Positions 20,223-29,606 of a stretch of DNA of 64,000 nucleotides are shown here, piece by piece. A model generated the notes under the pieces. The model searched no databases, was not told where the DNA came from, and was given only the letters and a program-made list of their open reading frames with translations. How positions within the stretch are numbered: the first letter of the stretch is position 1; every line of letters starts with the position of its first letter. The translations under genes and the position numbers were made by a program. The DNA lies in assembly GCA_036399775.1 (NCBI GenBank), contig DASWMJ010000045.1, positions 1 to 64,000 on the forward strand, written 5' to 3'. This DNA comes from JADMIH01 sp036399775 (GTDB taxonomy: Bacteria; Chloroflexota; Chloroflexia; QHBQ01; JADMIH01).

Positions 20223-22109
20223 ATGGACACAGATTTTGGGGCGATAAAACGGACCAGAGTGCGTGTAATGGATAATAGGGAGCGACTTCGCTATGGTCGC
20301 GCCCTACGCGTGATGGCGGTGCCGTTGATGCTCTGCCTCATACTCGCTGCGGCCTTCGCTTCCCCACTCCGCGCCAGAGCGGATACGGCGCTACCCTGTT
20401 CCACCAGTGGCACCTGGACGCAGGGCGAAGTCAATCTCTACTGGCTCGATGTGGAGCAGGGGGACAGCCAGCTAATCGTTGGCCCCACCGGCAAGACGCT
20501 GCTAATAGACCTGGGCGAGACTTCGTTCAACACTCATGGCTCGACCACGAAGGCTACCTCGGTTGCCAGCAAGATACGCACGATCTGTGGGACCGGCTCA
20601 AACCCTGTGGCCCTCGATTACGTGATGATCTCCCACCACCACCTGGACCACATCGGCTACGCCGCCAATCCCGGCGACACCGCCACCTATGGCAATGGGC
20701 TTTACCAGTTGCTCACGCCCGGCGGCCTCGGTTTTACGGTTGGCACCTTCATTGACCGCGACGCAGGCACATGGACCGACACCAACAGCAACGGTGTGTG
20801 CGACGTCGGCACGTCAACCAACCCTTCAGACGAGATCGCCTGGCACAACGCGGGCACGACCTCACAGACCTCCCGCCGCTTCATCTGCTGGCTGTACGGC
20901 CCGTCAACCCAGGCAGATCGCGCCAATATAGAGGGGCACGTCGTCACCCTGACCAATAACTCCACATGGCCCACTATCAACCTGGGTACCGGGGTAAACG
21001 TCACCATCCTGAACGCTAACGGCAAGGATACGATGCAGGCCGACGGCACCACGCCCGTCAGCGGGGACCACACCACGCAGGGTGGCAATGGGCCGCCGTC
21101 TGAGAACGATTACTCCGTAGCGGTGAAGATCACCTATGGCAACTGGAAATACGCCACCGCGGGCGACTCCGATGGGGAGTACAATACCAGCGCCAACGAC
21201 TATACCTATAACAATATCGAGACCAAGATCGGGCCTCTGTTTGGCAACGTGGATACGATGAGGGCCAACCACCACGGCAGCGACCACTCCTCCAGCCAGG
21301 CCTACATAGATACCCTCAAGCCCGAAACCACTTTCATTTCGTGCGGGAGCAACAGCTACGGCCACCCCGGCAACCGCATGCTGGACGCGCTGCGCGACGT
21401 AGTCAGGGACGGGGGCACAGGTTCCGATATATACCTGGCTAATAATCCCTGCGACGACTACCAGTCAGATGGGACAACGCCAACCGATTATACAGGCACA
21501 TACAACACGAATGGCGATGTGGTGCTGCGTACTACCGGGTCGGGCACAGGCTACACGATCTACTACGATGTAGGGTCGCGCTCGTATACGGCTGCTACAA
21601 ACACTCCGACACCTACCAATACGCCTACGGCTACCAACACCCCAACCAGCACGCCGACTAACACGCCTACCCCTACTGCAACCCCGGCAGGCCCTTCTGT
21701 AGTGGTAATCAACGAGTACCTCATGTCCCCGCAGACTACCTATACTACCGAATGGATAGAGTTGTACAACCCGTCCGGCAACGCCATAGATATAAGCGGC
21801 CTCTACTTGGACGACCTCGCCGGTGGAGGCGGCTCTCCGAAGCAGATACCGGCCAGCACCACTATCGCGTCACACGGCTATTACGTGATGGAGATCGCGA
21901 GCGGCTTCCTCAACAACACGGGGTCCGACTCGGTGCGCTTCTTGAGCATCGTGGGTGGCGTAGAAACGGTATACGACTCCACCTCGTATAACCTGGGCAG
22001 CACGCACTACGACAAATCGTTTCATCGAAACAGTGACAACGGTAGCTGGTGCGGGACCATCTCCACCAATGTGAGCAAGGGCAGCAGCAACCCTGCCACC
22101 TGCCCGTAA
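20223..22109 (+). CDS. Secreted ComEC/Rec2-like metallo-beta-lactamase protein with lamin-tail domain
   Basis: 628 residues. After a signal peptide (about 24-53) comes a metallo-hydrolase fold: YWLDVEQGDSQLI, LIDLGE, metal motif SHHHLDHIGY, NHHGSDHS and SYGHPG, the arrangement seen in the C-terminal hydrolase of ComEC and its soluble relatives. A Thr/Pro linker (about 460-500) leads to a lamin-tail (LTD) domain starting VVINEYLMSP with WIELYNPSG. AGGAG precedes the chosen ATG. It is probably an extracellular nuclease or phosphoesterase held at the surface by the LTD; activity is inferred. Confidence 0.88.
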   Translation: MDTDFGAIKRTRVRVMDNRERLRYGRALRVMAVPLMLCLILAAAFASPLRARADTALPCSTSGTWTQGEVNLYWLDVEQGDSQLIVGPTGKTLLIDLGETSFNTHGSTTKATSVASKIRTICGTGSNPVALDYVMISHHHLDHIGYAANPGDTATYGNGLYQLLTPGGLGFTVGTFIDRDAGTWTDTNSNGVCDVGTSTNPSDEIAWHNAGTTSQTSRRFICWLYGPSTQADRANIEGHVVTLTNNSTWPTINLGTGVNVTILNANGKDTMQADGTTPVSGDHTTQGGNGPPSENDYSVAVKITYGNWKYATAGDSDGEYNTSANDYTYNNIETKIGPLFGNVDTMRANHHGSDHSSSQAYIDTLKPETTFISCGSNSYGHPGNRMLDALRDVVRDGGTGSDIYLANNPCDDYQSDGTTPTDYTGTYNTNGDVVLRTTGSGTGYTIYYDVGSRSYTAATNTPTPTNTPTATNTPTSTPTNTPTPTATPAGPSVVVINEYLMSPQTTYTTEWIELYNPSGNAIDISGLYLDDLAGGGGSPKQIPASTTIASHGYYVMEIASGFLNNTGSDSVRFLSIVGGVETVYDSTSYNLGSTHYDKSFHRNSDNGSWCGTISTNVSKGSSNPATCP

Positions 22110-22117
22110 TACCTGCG

Positions 22118-22663
22118 ATGCACGTAAAGCTCAGGCTGCCCGTAAAGCGGCTACACCAGGGTAAGAGTCCTGGTGTAGCCGGTGTAATCGTGCTGGGGAT
22201 CGTCCTGCTGGGCGTCATAGGCTGGGGCATCGCCAACTACTCGCGTATCGCGCTCCCACTATCGCAGCAACAGAATAATGCCAGGCCAATCGTGATGGTC
22301 AGCGGGCGGGACGATCACGGACACGTGCAGGATAAGGTAGTCCCTCTGCTTAGCGCGCCGGACGATGACACAGTTGTAGCGCGTGTGGACGATGGCACCT
22401 TCGTGCGTGTGGTTGACCAGCGTGGCGAGTGGATGCGCGTGCAGACGGTAGCCGCTCCCCAGGCTACGGGTTGGGTGAACGATTATTATCTGCGCAACCG
22501 TATGCTCCGCACGGACGGTGGCGGGCAGGTAGACTTGCTGGACGCTCGTGAGATGGGCGGCAGGGTATGGCTCTACGTGCGAGCAGTGGGCGATCCCCAG
22601 GCTGCGCCTGTATGGGTAGACTCGATGAGGCTGAAAGAGGTCGGAGCACATGTTGACAAATAA
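22118..22663 (+). CDS. Membrane-anchored SH3-like domain protein
   Basis: 181 residues with a short basic N-terminus, one membrane segment (VAGVIVLGIVLLGVIGWGIA) and an extracytoplasmic region with SH3b-like features: VDDGTFVRVVDQRGEWMRVQT and ATGWVNDYYLR. Such domains bind cell-wall or protein ligands. The ATG at 22118 lies 8 bases after the previous stop and has no strong ribosome site, so coupling is likely. Confidence 0.7.
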   Translation: MHVKLRLPVKRLHQGKSPGVAGVIVLGIVLLGVIGWGIANYSRIALPLSQQQNNARPIVMVSGRDDHGHVQDKVVPLLSAPDDDTVVARVDDGTFVRVVDQRGEWMRVQTVAAPQATGWVNDYYLRNRMLRTDGGGQVDLLDAREMGGRVWLYVRAVGDPQAAPVWVDSMRLKEVGAHVDK

Positions 22664-22678
22664 AGGAGACCGTCCCAG

Positions 22679-22915
22679 ATGACACACAAGCAAGACCCTG
22701 AAGCGCTCACTAGTGGAGATGAATCGGAGGACATGATCACGTTGGAGGTCATGCTGCGGCCTGAGCACGTCGCGTTGCTAAAGCGCTTTGCCGGGCGCGA
22801 GGGCGCTAGTGTGGAGGCGTTAGCCAGCCTCTGGCTAGAGGAGAAGCTGGATGAGGCGATGCGTTCCTCGCGCCCTTCACCGGGCCAATCTGGGGGCAGT
22901 AAGGGTCCAGAATAA
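22679..22915 (+). CDS. Small hypothetical protein
   Basis: 78 residues, no recognised family. The middle (ITLEVMLRPEHVALLKRFAGREGASVEALASLWLEEKLDEA) is a strand followed by two helices, reminiscent of ribbon-helix-helix proteins. A good GGAG site precedes the ATG. The last codons overlap the first 28-base direct repeat of the following element. Confidence 0.6.
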   Translation: MTHKQDPEALTSGDESEDMITLEVMLRPEHVALLKRFAGREGASVEALASLWLEEKLDEAMRSSRPSPGQSGGSKGPE

Positions 22916-22951
22916 CATCTGTAGCAGTAAGGGTCCAGAATAACATCTGTA
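22896..22951. repeat. Two tandem 28-base direct repeats
   Basis: 22896-22923 and 22924-22951 are identical 28-base units beginning GCAGTAAGGGTCC. The second merges into the left arm of the hairpin at 22942. Confidence 0.9.
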
Positions 22952-23042
22952 GGGGCGCGATTTATCGCGCCCTGGTGGGATAGCCGGCCAACATGGCATG
23001 TAATCTTACCAGGGCGCGATAAATCGCGCCCCTACAGATGTT
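22942..23042. repeat. 35-base perfect inverted repeat with nested palindromes
   Basis: Arms 22942-22976 and 23008-23042 are perfectly complementary. Each arm itself contains the palindrome GGGCGCGATTTATCGCGCCC. The right arm covers the stop codon and last residues of the minus-strand flavoprotein gene. It looks like a REP/MITE-type element that may terminate both flanking genes. Confidence 0.9.
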
Positions 23043-24501
23043 TATCTATATGCCTTTCTCTATCTAACAGAACTGCCAGAAGGCCCCGCCCTCCTCTGAT
23101 TACATCCTTTGACCAATTCCAGGCCGGACCCGGCTCTTGCGCTATCCCCGCAAGGAGGCCCGCCGCGTCTCGCAGGCTGGCACCTCCCCATCCCAGTAAA
23201 TCGGGCGGCCTAATCGAAGGCGCTCCCAGGATGCTTGCGTAGGTGCCGGGGCTGTGGAGCAGGGTCTTTAGTACGAAACTCGCAGACAGGCTGCTGCGCG
23301 TAGGCAAAACTCCGGCCAGGATTCCGGTTACGATGCGGGCATAGGCACGATCTCGCCTGGCGGTAGCTCCCACCAATCTCAGTATGGATAGCCACGCTCC
23401 TGCAAGCGAGCGGTTCCCGGCCAGGGTCACGTAGAGGTCGGCTATACGCAAGTCCAGGTCGAACGCGGCTCGCCAGCACCGGTCGTAGCGGGCCAGAAAC
23501 GCCTCACTCAGATCATCGGCGTTGAGCGCTTCGTCTGCCACCCTGGCAGCTATCTGCGCGCTTTCGAGCGCTGTGTGAATGCCTTCCCCGTTGATAGGGT
23601 CTACCAGGTTGGCGGCGTCTCCGATGAGAAGTACCCTTTGCCCGTGCCGCCTGCTCGTGGGAGAGTACGTATTCAGAGGCCAGCCGACGATGCGGCCAAT
23701 TAGCCGAGCACCATGTAATCGCGCCTGCGCTGCCGGGTCATGCTCCAGCCAGTAGGCAAAACGCTCACGCAGGTTGGCCCGCTCCCGGCGATACGGGTCC
23801 ATCACCATGCCCATACCGACGTTCGCCCGGCCCGCACCTAGCGGAAATATCCAGGCGTAACCGGGAAAGAAAGCTTTGCCGAAGAGAATATCAACCTGCG
23901 TGCTATCCCCGGATACCCCCTCGAAATAGGCTCTCAAGGCAAAAGAGATGTTCTTGCTCTTATTAGATACGGGGTTCAAAGTGCGAGACACCAGAGAGTG
24001 GGCACCGTCTGCCCCTATTACCAGCCGTCCCCGGAATGTACATGGCCGGCCCTCGCGTTGTGCGAAGACGCTTACCCCGGTGGCGTCTACCCTTACTTCT
24101 TTGACTTCGCATCGCTCAACGCTTTCCGCGCCTGCCGCCTGAGCCTGGCGAAAGACGATTTCATCGAAAACCATGCGTGGGAGCACAACGCCATAGTCGG
24201 TGAGGCCGCGCACTCTCGGCACCCTGCCCATCATCAGCTTCTCGCCGTCTATGTAGAAGGCCCCTCTACTTACACGGTGCGGGCAGGCAGGCCGGGCAGC
24301 TTCGAGCGCGGGCGAACAACCTAGCATTAGAAGCGCCCGTTGGGAGGGAGGGCTTATCATATCGCCGCAAACCTTATCGCGTGGGAAGCTGGCTTTATCC
24401 AGGAGCAGCACGCGCCAACCCGACCGCGCCAGGTCTATAGCCGCCGCGCTCCCTGCGGGACCGGCCCCTACGATGATGACATCCCATGTCTTTTCGAGCA
24501 T
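23032..24501 (-). CDS. Geranylgeranyl reductase family FAD-dependent oxidoreductase
   Basis: 489 residues. The FAD-binding GAGPAGSAAA is near the N-terminus, followed by DKASFPRDKVCGD (hallmark of the geranylgeranyl reductase/digeranylgeranylglycerophospholipid reductase group), then VIGADGAHS and LLIGDAANLVDPINGEGIHTALESA. It may reduce isoprenoid side chains or oxidise a hydrophobic substrate. ATG 24501 has GGGAGGG upstream. The C-terminal residues (HIDKHL) come from the repeat at 22942-23042. It is divergent from pyrE. Confidence 0.88.
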   Translation of the reverse strand: MLEKTWDVIIVGAGPAGSAAAIDLARSGWRVLLLDKASFPRDKVCGDMISPPSQRALLMLGCSPALEAARPACPHRVSRGAFYIDGEKLMMGRVPRVRGLTDYGVVLPRMVFDEIVFRQAQAAGAESVERCEVKEVRVDATGVSVFAQREGRPCTFRGRLVIGADGAHSLVSRTLNPVSNKSKNISFALRAYFEGVSGDSTQVDILFGKAFFPGYAWIFPLGAGRANVGMGMVMDPYRRERANLRERFAYWLEHDPAAQARLHGARLIGRIVGWPLNTYSPTSRRHGQRVLLIGDAANLVDPINGEGIHTALESAQIAARVADEALNADDLSEAFLARYDRCWRAAFDLDLRIADLYVTLAGNRSLAGAWLSILRLVGATARRDRAYARIVTGILAGVLPTRSSLSASFVLKTLLHSPGTYASILGAPSIRPPDLLGWGGASLRDAAGLLAGIAQEPGPAWNWSKDVIRGGRGLLAVLLDRERHIDKHL

Positions 24502-24543
24502 CGCCGCCCTCCCATACACCTGACACCATGAATATACCACGAA

Positions 24544-24559
24544 TGTGATATAATTCACA
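24544..24559. promoter_or_regulatory. CRP/FNR-like palindrome over a -10 hexamer
   Basis: TGTGA (24544-24548), TATAAT (24549-24554), TCACA (24555-24559): a perfect TGTGA-N6-TCACA site whose spacer is itself a consensus -10. It lies between the divergent flavoprotein (24501) and pyrE (24600) genes, so binding would block or modulate both. Confidence 0.55.
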
Positions 24560-24599
24560 AATGTTATCATCTCATGCAGACGCCAGGAGTTGTAACCGG

Positions 24600-25193
24600 A
24601 TGGACCAGGAACTTCTCAATCTTCTAAGTGCGCGCAAGGGACACTTCCGCCTGGAGTCGGGGCATCATGGCGGGCTGTGGCTTGACCTTGACCCTCTGTT
24701 CGTCGTGCCTGCTCGCATCAAACCGTTTGTCCGGGCGCTTGCGGAGCGGCTCAAGAGGCATGATATACAGGCGGTGTGCGGCCCACTGGTTGGCGGGGCG
24801 TTTCTCGCTCAGTCGGTAGCCTCTCTGCTCGATGTCGAATTCTACTATGCGCAGAGGTTCGTGCCTGCGGTGCGCGATCTCGCTACTCTCTACTCGGTGG
24901 AGTATCGCATTCCTGGTGGGGCGGGCAACATGGTACGCGGTAAAACTGTAGCCGTAGTTGACGATGCGATAAGTGCGGGGTCGGCGGTGCGCGGTACGCT
25001 TGCCGCCCTTGAGGCGAACGGCGCGAAGCCGGTAGCCATGGCGGCGCTGCTCGTGCTGGGCACTCAAGCGGAGCGCTTCTGCCAGGAGCACGGTCTCGCG
25101 TTGGAGTATATTGCACAGCTTCCTTATGAGATCTGGCTGCCAACTGAGTGTCCCCTGTGCGCTTCCGGGGTGGTGCTCGAAGATGTGGAGTAA
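24600..25193 (+). CDS. pyrE: Orotate phosphoribosyltransferase-like protein
   Basis: 197 residues. GHFRLESGHHGGLWLDL at the N-terminus and the PRPP-binding loop VAVVDDAISAGSA match OPRT family proteins; VCGPLVGGAFLAQ contains the second binding loop. The canonical reaction is orotate + PRPP to OMP. ATG 24600 is preceded by AGGAG; the upstream ATG at 24561 has no site. The C-terminus has CPLC, unusual for PyrE, so a related purine/pyrimidine PRTase is possible. Confidence 0.8.
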   Translation: MDQELLNLLSARKGHFRLESGHHGGLWLDLDPLFVVPARIKPFVRALAERLKRHDIQAVCGPLVGGAFLAQSVASLLDVEFYYAQRFVPAVRDLATLYSVEYRIPGGAGNMVRGKTVAVVDDAISAGSAVRGTLAALEANGAKPVAMAALLVLGTQAERFCQEHGLALEYIAQLPYEIWLPTECPLCASGVVLEDVE

Positions 25194-25205
25194 AAGAATG
25201 TTGAT

Positions 25206-25234
25206 GTAGGGGCGACCCGCCGGGTCGCCCCTAC
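25206..25234. terminator. Perfect hairpin after pyrE
   Basis: 14-base arms (GTAGGGGCGACCCG / CGGGTCGCCCCTAC) around one base, 13 bases after the pyrE stop. The sequence type resembles the hairpin at 22942 and probably terminates pyrE. Confidence 0.7.
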
Positions 25235-25382
25235 CGTAAATCTCAATACTTACGATTACGATCCTGATCGCCCACCAAGAGCCTGCCGGACGCGGCCTGT
25301 GAGCATATGGCATACAAGATGCTCAGGTGGGTATGCAACCACTCACTCCCTCCCCCATCCCATCCAAGGAGCGTAAATCAGC

Positions 25383-26366
25383 ATGGCAACACCAACGAGA
25401 TTCGGCGTATTCGTGCCGCAGGGCTGGCGCATGGACCTGACCCACATAGAAGACCCCATCGAGCAGTACGAAGCGATGAGCCGGGCCGCTAAGGAAGCCG
25501 AGCGCCTCGGCTTCGACTCTATCTGGCTCTACGACCATTTCCACACGGTACCCCAGCCCGAAATCGAGACCACCTTCGAGGCATGGATAGCCACCGCAGC
25601 GCTGGCCCGCGACACGCAGCGTATCCGCATCGGCCAGATGGTTAGCTGCAACGGCTATCGCAGTCCGGCCTACCTGGCTAAAGTGGCCTCCACTGTGGAC
25701 GTGCTCAGCCGTGGGCGGCTCGACTTCGGCATCGGCGCGGGCTGGTACGAGCATGAGTGGCTGGCCTACGGCTACGGCTTCCCCGACGCGCCCACCCGCC
25801 TGAAAATGCTGGGCGAGGCGCTGCAAATAATCAAAGCGATGTGGACCGAGCCTTACGCCAATTTTGAAGGGAAATTCTACCAGGTGAAGGGGGCGATCAA
25901 CGAGCCTAAGGGCGTGCAAAAGCCCCACCCGCCTATCTGGATCGGGGGCGGCGGGGAGAAAGTAACCCTCAAACTGGTCGCCCGCTACGGAGACGCCAGC
26001 AACTTCGGCGGCAAGAACGTCGAGGAGTTTCGCCGCAAAGCAGACATCCTCAGAGAGCATTGCGACGCAGTTGGCCGCGACTACAATGAAATCGTCAAGT
26101 CGGCCAGCCTCGACGCGCTGGTGCTAGCCCCCGGCGAAACAGCCCGGCAAGAGGAGATCGACCATGCCTTCGGCGGCAACGGTCCCAAACTGGAGGACTA
26201 CCGGCGTGGTAGTTTTGTGGGCACCGCACAGGAGCTAATAGATCTCTGCGGCAGCATGATGGACGCCGGGGTGCAATACTTTCTCTTCTACGTGCCCGGC
26301 ACCGCCTATGGTCTGGAGCGCATGCAGACGCTGGCTGAAGAGGTGGTCGGCAAACTGCGGGGCTAG
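25383..26366 (+). CDS. LLM class F420-dependent oxidoreductase
   Basis: 327 residues, a luciferase-like TIM barrel. Typical blocks are FGVFVPQGWRMDL, AERLGFDSIWLYDHFH, IRIGQMVSCNGYRSPAYLAKVASTVDVLSRGRLDFGIGAGW and HPPIWIGGGGE. The group uses coenzyme F420 in most Chloroflexota and Actinobacteria. GGAG precedes the ATG. Its last 12 codons have a close counterpart, with the same peptide but different codons, in the scrap at 39143-39178. Confidence 0.9.
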   Translation: MATPTRFGVFVPQGWRMDLTHIEDPIEQYEAMSRAAKEAERLGFDSIWLYDHFHTVPQPEIETTFEAWIATAALARDTQRIRIGQMVSCNGYRSPAYLAKVASTVDVLSRGRLDFGIGAGWYEHEWLAYGYGFPDAPTRLKMLGEALQIIKAMWTEPYANFEGKFYQVKGAINEPKGVQKPHPPIWIGGGGEKVTLKLVARYGDASNFGGKNVEEFRRKADILREHCDAVGRDYNEIVKSASLDALVLAPGETARQEEIDHAFGGNGPKLEDYRRGSFVGTAQELIDLCGSMMDAGVQYFLFYVPGTAYGLERMQTLAEEVVGKLRG

Positions 26367-26568
26367 TGGGCAAGACTGGTGGAACACTATTTGCACGTTA
26401 TTCCGTTTCACTGCTTGAGCAGTTACAAGGACCACTACCTTCCACTGGTGCAAAGCCAACATTTGAGCGCGAACTCGTGGCCCGAAACCGCAACACCGTA
26501 AATTTGTCGCAGGTGTCGCATCGGGATTACTGGCCCGCTTGCTGCCGGGTAGAGAAGGAGAAGCAGGT

Positions 26569-29385
26569 ATGTTTCACTTTAAGTCGTACCGCCTTTGGTT
26601 AGTGATTCTTTTAGGGCTGTCCGCACTGGCTGTTGTCCTTGCCGGCAAAAACACGCCGTTGGAGGCCGCAAAATTAGCAGCCTCCCCGGCGAACGCGATG
26701 GACTCCCAGCGGGGAGCATCGGGCAAGCCCGTGGCAGGCCCTTCTGCCAGGTTAGGTGTGGTTGACCTGCGCGCCTTGCCTCCACCTGCGCCGGTCCAGG
26801 GGAAGCCGAAGCCTTTGCCCTTCCGTCTGCCGCACGGCCCGAATGCCCTGCCTCCGCCGCAGGCCGGGGCCGGTAACCCGGCTTCCGATACCAATCTCCT
26901 CCGCTCATTGGACCTGCGCGTCGCTGTCACCAACCCTCCAAGCATCACGACCAGCTTTCGCGGTATTTCGTTTACCGAGTCCGGCTGTGGCTGTCTTCCT
27001 CCCGATGGCGATATGGCCGTCGGCCCTAATCACATCATCCTCGGCGTAAATACCGCTTTTCGGGTGTTCAACAAGACCGGAACCCCACTGACTGCTGTGG
27101 TGGATTTCGATGCCTTCTTCGGTAGCTGTGGGGCAGCCGGGCTGGGAAGCTCCGACCCGATTACCGTTTACGATCCTGCGGCCAACCGCTTCACGGTGGG
27201 CATCCTGCGGTATGATAGCACCACCGACAAATCATTCGTCAGCCTGGCCGTATCTACCTCACCCGACCCTACTACCACCTGGAATAAATACTGCTTCGAG
27301 CAGCCCTATATGGGCGTGGACGCTCTCTATGACTTTCCGCATATAGGGGTCGGACCGGACGCCCTTTTCACGACCGGCAATCTCTATCTGGTGGCTAACC
27401 CCGTGAACAACGTGTCGGCGCGGGTGAATGCCTTTGACAAGGCAGCGATGTACTCCGGTGCCATCACCGCTACGCAGGTCTATAGCGACGTGCAGTTCAA
27501 TTCGGACATGAGTCCCGCCGATACTATCCGCCCGGCGCTCTTCAACGTCGGCTTGCCCCCAGGCCCGACGTACTTTATCAACGTAGGTTCGTCCCAGGTG
27601 CCGGGGGGTGCGCCCAGCCGCCGGGCAACTCTATGGCGATGGACCGATCCCTTCGGGGCGAACAACTTCGTACAGGCAGGCGGCCAGGACCTCGACCCCT
27701 ACCTGCAAGCGGTGCCGATGATACAGCCTCCACCCGGACCACCGATGCCGCCGGAGGGCTTTATTGACGTTCGCCTGCTTGGGGCCACATGGGCAAATAA
27801 CACTATCTACGGTACGCACACCATCGGCTGCGCGATAGAGGGCACCACAACTGACTGCGTTCAATGGTTCCAGTTAGGCAATATCAACGCCGCGCCAACC
27901 CTGATCCAACAGGGTATCGTCAGCGGCACAGCTACCGAGTCGCGTGCTTACCCAAACATAGGGGTGGACGCAAATGGCAACGTGCGACTCGCATACGCCT
28001 TCTCCTCCAACACTGACTTTCTAGGCCTTCGCCACACGGGTAGGCTCGCGAGCGACCCCCTGGGCACGATGGGTGCAGAGGGCACTATCAAGGCGGGCGA
28101 GCAGGCGGAGATACTGGATGACGCGCTGCGCTGGGGCGATTACTCAGGCGAAGTGACCGACCCGGACGGGGTAAGAATATGGCATTTTGAGGAGTATAGC
28201 CAGGCCGGGCAGACCTGGGGCACCTGGGCAAGCGCGGCGCAGTTTCCGCCGCAAGGAACACCCTTACCTACCGCCACCGGCACAGCACCAACAGCCACCC
28301 GTACTGTCACGGCAACGGCTACCCTGACGGCAACCGCGCCTGTGGCTTCCGCGACTACGACAGTTGCGCCCACGATAACGAACACGGTTACATTACCCAC
28401 CTCTACTTCCGTCTCTAGCGTTACACCGGTGCAGCCTACCCCGACGCCGGTGAGTCCTACTGTGACAATCGTGCCGCCCACGGTGACGCGCACTGCTACG
28501 TCTATATTGCCTACCGCCACACTGTCCGTAGGACCATCAACGGCCACACGAACAGCAACGGCAGCAGCCAGCGTGACATCGCTAGCCACGCAGACACCGG
28601 AGGCTACTGCTACTGTCGTGCCGGCGACGGCAACGGGCACAGAAACGTCCGTTCCGCCTACTGTGATACAGACAGCAACGGTAGTAGCGCCTACTGTTAC
28701 GTCACAACCCACGCAGGTGGCTACGAATGTGGCTACAACTACCGCCACGGTATGCCCTGTGCAGTTTACAGACGTGCCCTCTACAAACACGTTCTACCCG
28801 CAGATACGTTGCCTTGCCTGTAGAGGTATCATGGGTGGCTACTCCGACAACACCTTCCGCCCTAACAACGATATCACGAGGGGGCAGCTTTCCAAAATTG
28901 TGGCTAACTCCGCGGGCTTCCTGGAGAGCGTGAGCGGCCAGACCTTCGAGGACGTACCACCCAGCAGCACCTTCCACCTGTACGTAGAAAGGATGGCATC
29001 GAGGGAGATCATCGGAGGCTATCCATGTAACAGTGTGCCTGGTGAGCCATGCGGCACCACCAACCGGCCATACTTCAGGCCAAATGCCGCCGCCACGAGG
29101 GGGCAAATATCGAAGATAGTCTCCGAGGCAGCAGGGTATCACGACATACCGGAAGGACAAACATACCAGGATGTGCCCGCTTCCAATACCTTCTACGTGT
29201 GGATAGAGAGGCTGACGACGAGGGGCATTATGAGCGGCTACCCATGCGGGACGGTGCCGAGTGAGCCATGCGGCATGAGCGGCAAGCCTTACTTCCGCCC
29301 CAACAACAACGCCACGAGGGGGCAGACCTCCAAGATCGTGGCTAACACCTTCTTCCCAAACTGCCAGACACGGAGCAGTCCGTAA
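26569..29385 (+). CDS. S-layer-anchored extracellular protein with three SLH domains
   Basis: 938 residues. A signal peptide (LWLVILLGLSALAVVLAG) is followed by a ~540-residue extracellular region with SGCGCLPPDGDMAVGPNHI and repeated aspartate-rich strands, likely a beta-propeller. Then comes a ~165-residue Thr/Ala/Pro/Val linker (about 570-735) and three C-terminal SLH repeats starting FTDVPSTNTFY, FEDVPPSSTFHL and YQDVPASNTFYV, each ending in RGQ(L/I/T)SKIV. SLH domains bind secondary cell-wall polymers or S-layer. Cys pairs in SLH repeats 2 and 3 (YPCNS...EPCG and YPCGT...EPCG) may form disulfides. ATG 26569 has AAGGAG upstream. Confidence 0.9.
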   Translation: MFHFKSYRLWLVILLGLSALAVVLAGKNTPLEAAKLAASPANAMDSQRGASGKPVAGPSARLGVVDLRALPPPAPVQGKPKPLPFRLPHGPNALPPPQAGAGNPASDTNLLRSLDLRVAVTNPPSITTSFRGISFTESGCGCLPPDGDMAVGPNHIILGVNTAFRVFNKTGTPLTAVVDFDAFFGSCGAAGLGSSDPITVYDPAANRFTVGILRYDSTTDKSFVSLAVSTSPDPTTTWNKYCFEQPYMGVDALYDFPHIGVGPDALFTTGNLYLVANPVNNVSARVNAFDKAAMYSGAITATQVYSDVQFNSDMSPADTIRPALFNVGLPPGPTYFINVGSSQVPGGAPSRRATLWRWTDPFGANNFVQAGGQDLDPYLQAVPMIQPPPGPPMPPEGFIDVRLLGATWANNTIYGTHTIGCAIEGTTTDCVQWFQLGNINAAPTLIQQGIVSGTATESRAYPNIGVDANGNVRLAYAFSSNTDFLGLRHTGRLASDPLGTMGAEGTIKAGEQAEILDDALRWGDYSGEVTDPDGVRIWHFEEYSQAGQTWGTWASAAQFPPQGTPLPTATGTAPTATRTVTATATLTATAPVASATTTVAPTITNTVTLPTSTSVSSVTPVQPTPTPVSPTVTIVPPTVTRTATSILPTATLSVGPSTATRTATAAASVTSLATQTPEATATVVPATATGTETSVPPTVIQTATVVAPTVTSQPTQVATNVATTTATVCPVQFTDVPSTNTFYPQIRCLACRGIMGGYSDNTFRPNNDITRGQLSKIVANSAGFLESVSGQTFEDVPPSSTFHLYVERMASREIIGGYPCNSVPGEPCGTTNRPYFRPNAAATRGQISKIVSEAAGYHDIPEGQTYQDVPASNTFYVWIERLTTRGIMSGYPCGTVPSEPCGMSGKPYFRPNNNATRGQTSKIVANTFFPNCQTRSSP

Positions 29386-29410
29386 GCGGCGAGCGTCCTG
29401 TCTCTCTAGT

Positions 29411-29479
29411 TCAAACAAATGAGAAAAGCACAAAATGGGCGGCGCAGCCGCCCATTTTGTGCTTTTCTCATTTGTTTGA
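29411..29479. terminator. Perfect 33-base inverted repeat
   Basis: Arms 29411-29443 and 29447-29479 match perfectly around a GCA loop; the right arm is T-rich. It lies 25 bases after the SLH gene and probably terminates it. Confidence 0.85.
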
Positions 29480-29606
29480 AAGTCTCTCCCCGCACGCGGG
29501 GAGGTGAGTGCGAGTTCTTGTGTGCATGAGGCAGGCACGAACATAAAATTCGGGATGTCCATGTTTGCATAGTTGGCGACCAAATACTTCATCAGCAGAA
29601 AATATG

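Noticed and set aside
28140..28790. 216-residue minus-strand open frame rich in Val and Thr
   Set aside because: It is the antisense of the Thr/Ala-rich linker of the SLH protein; the repetitive composition keeps the frame open.
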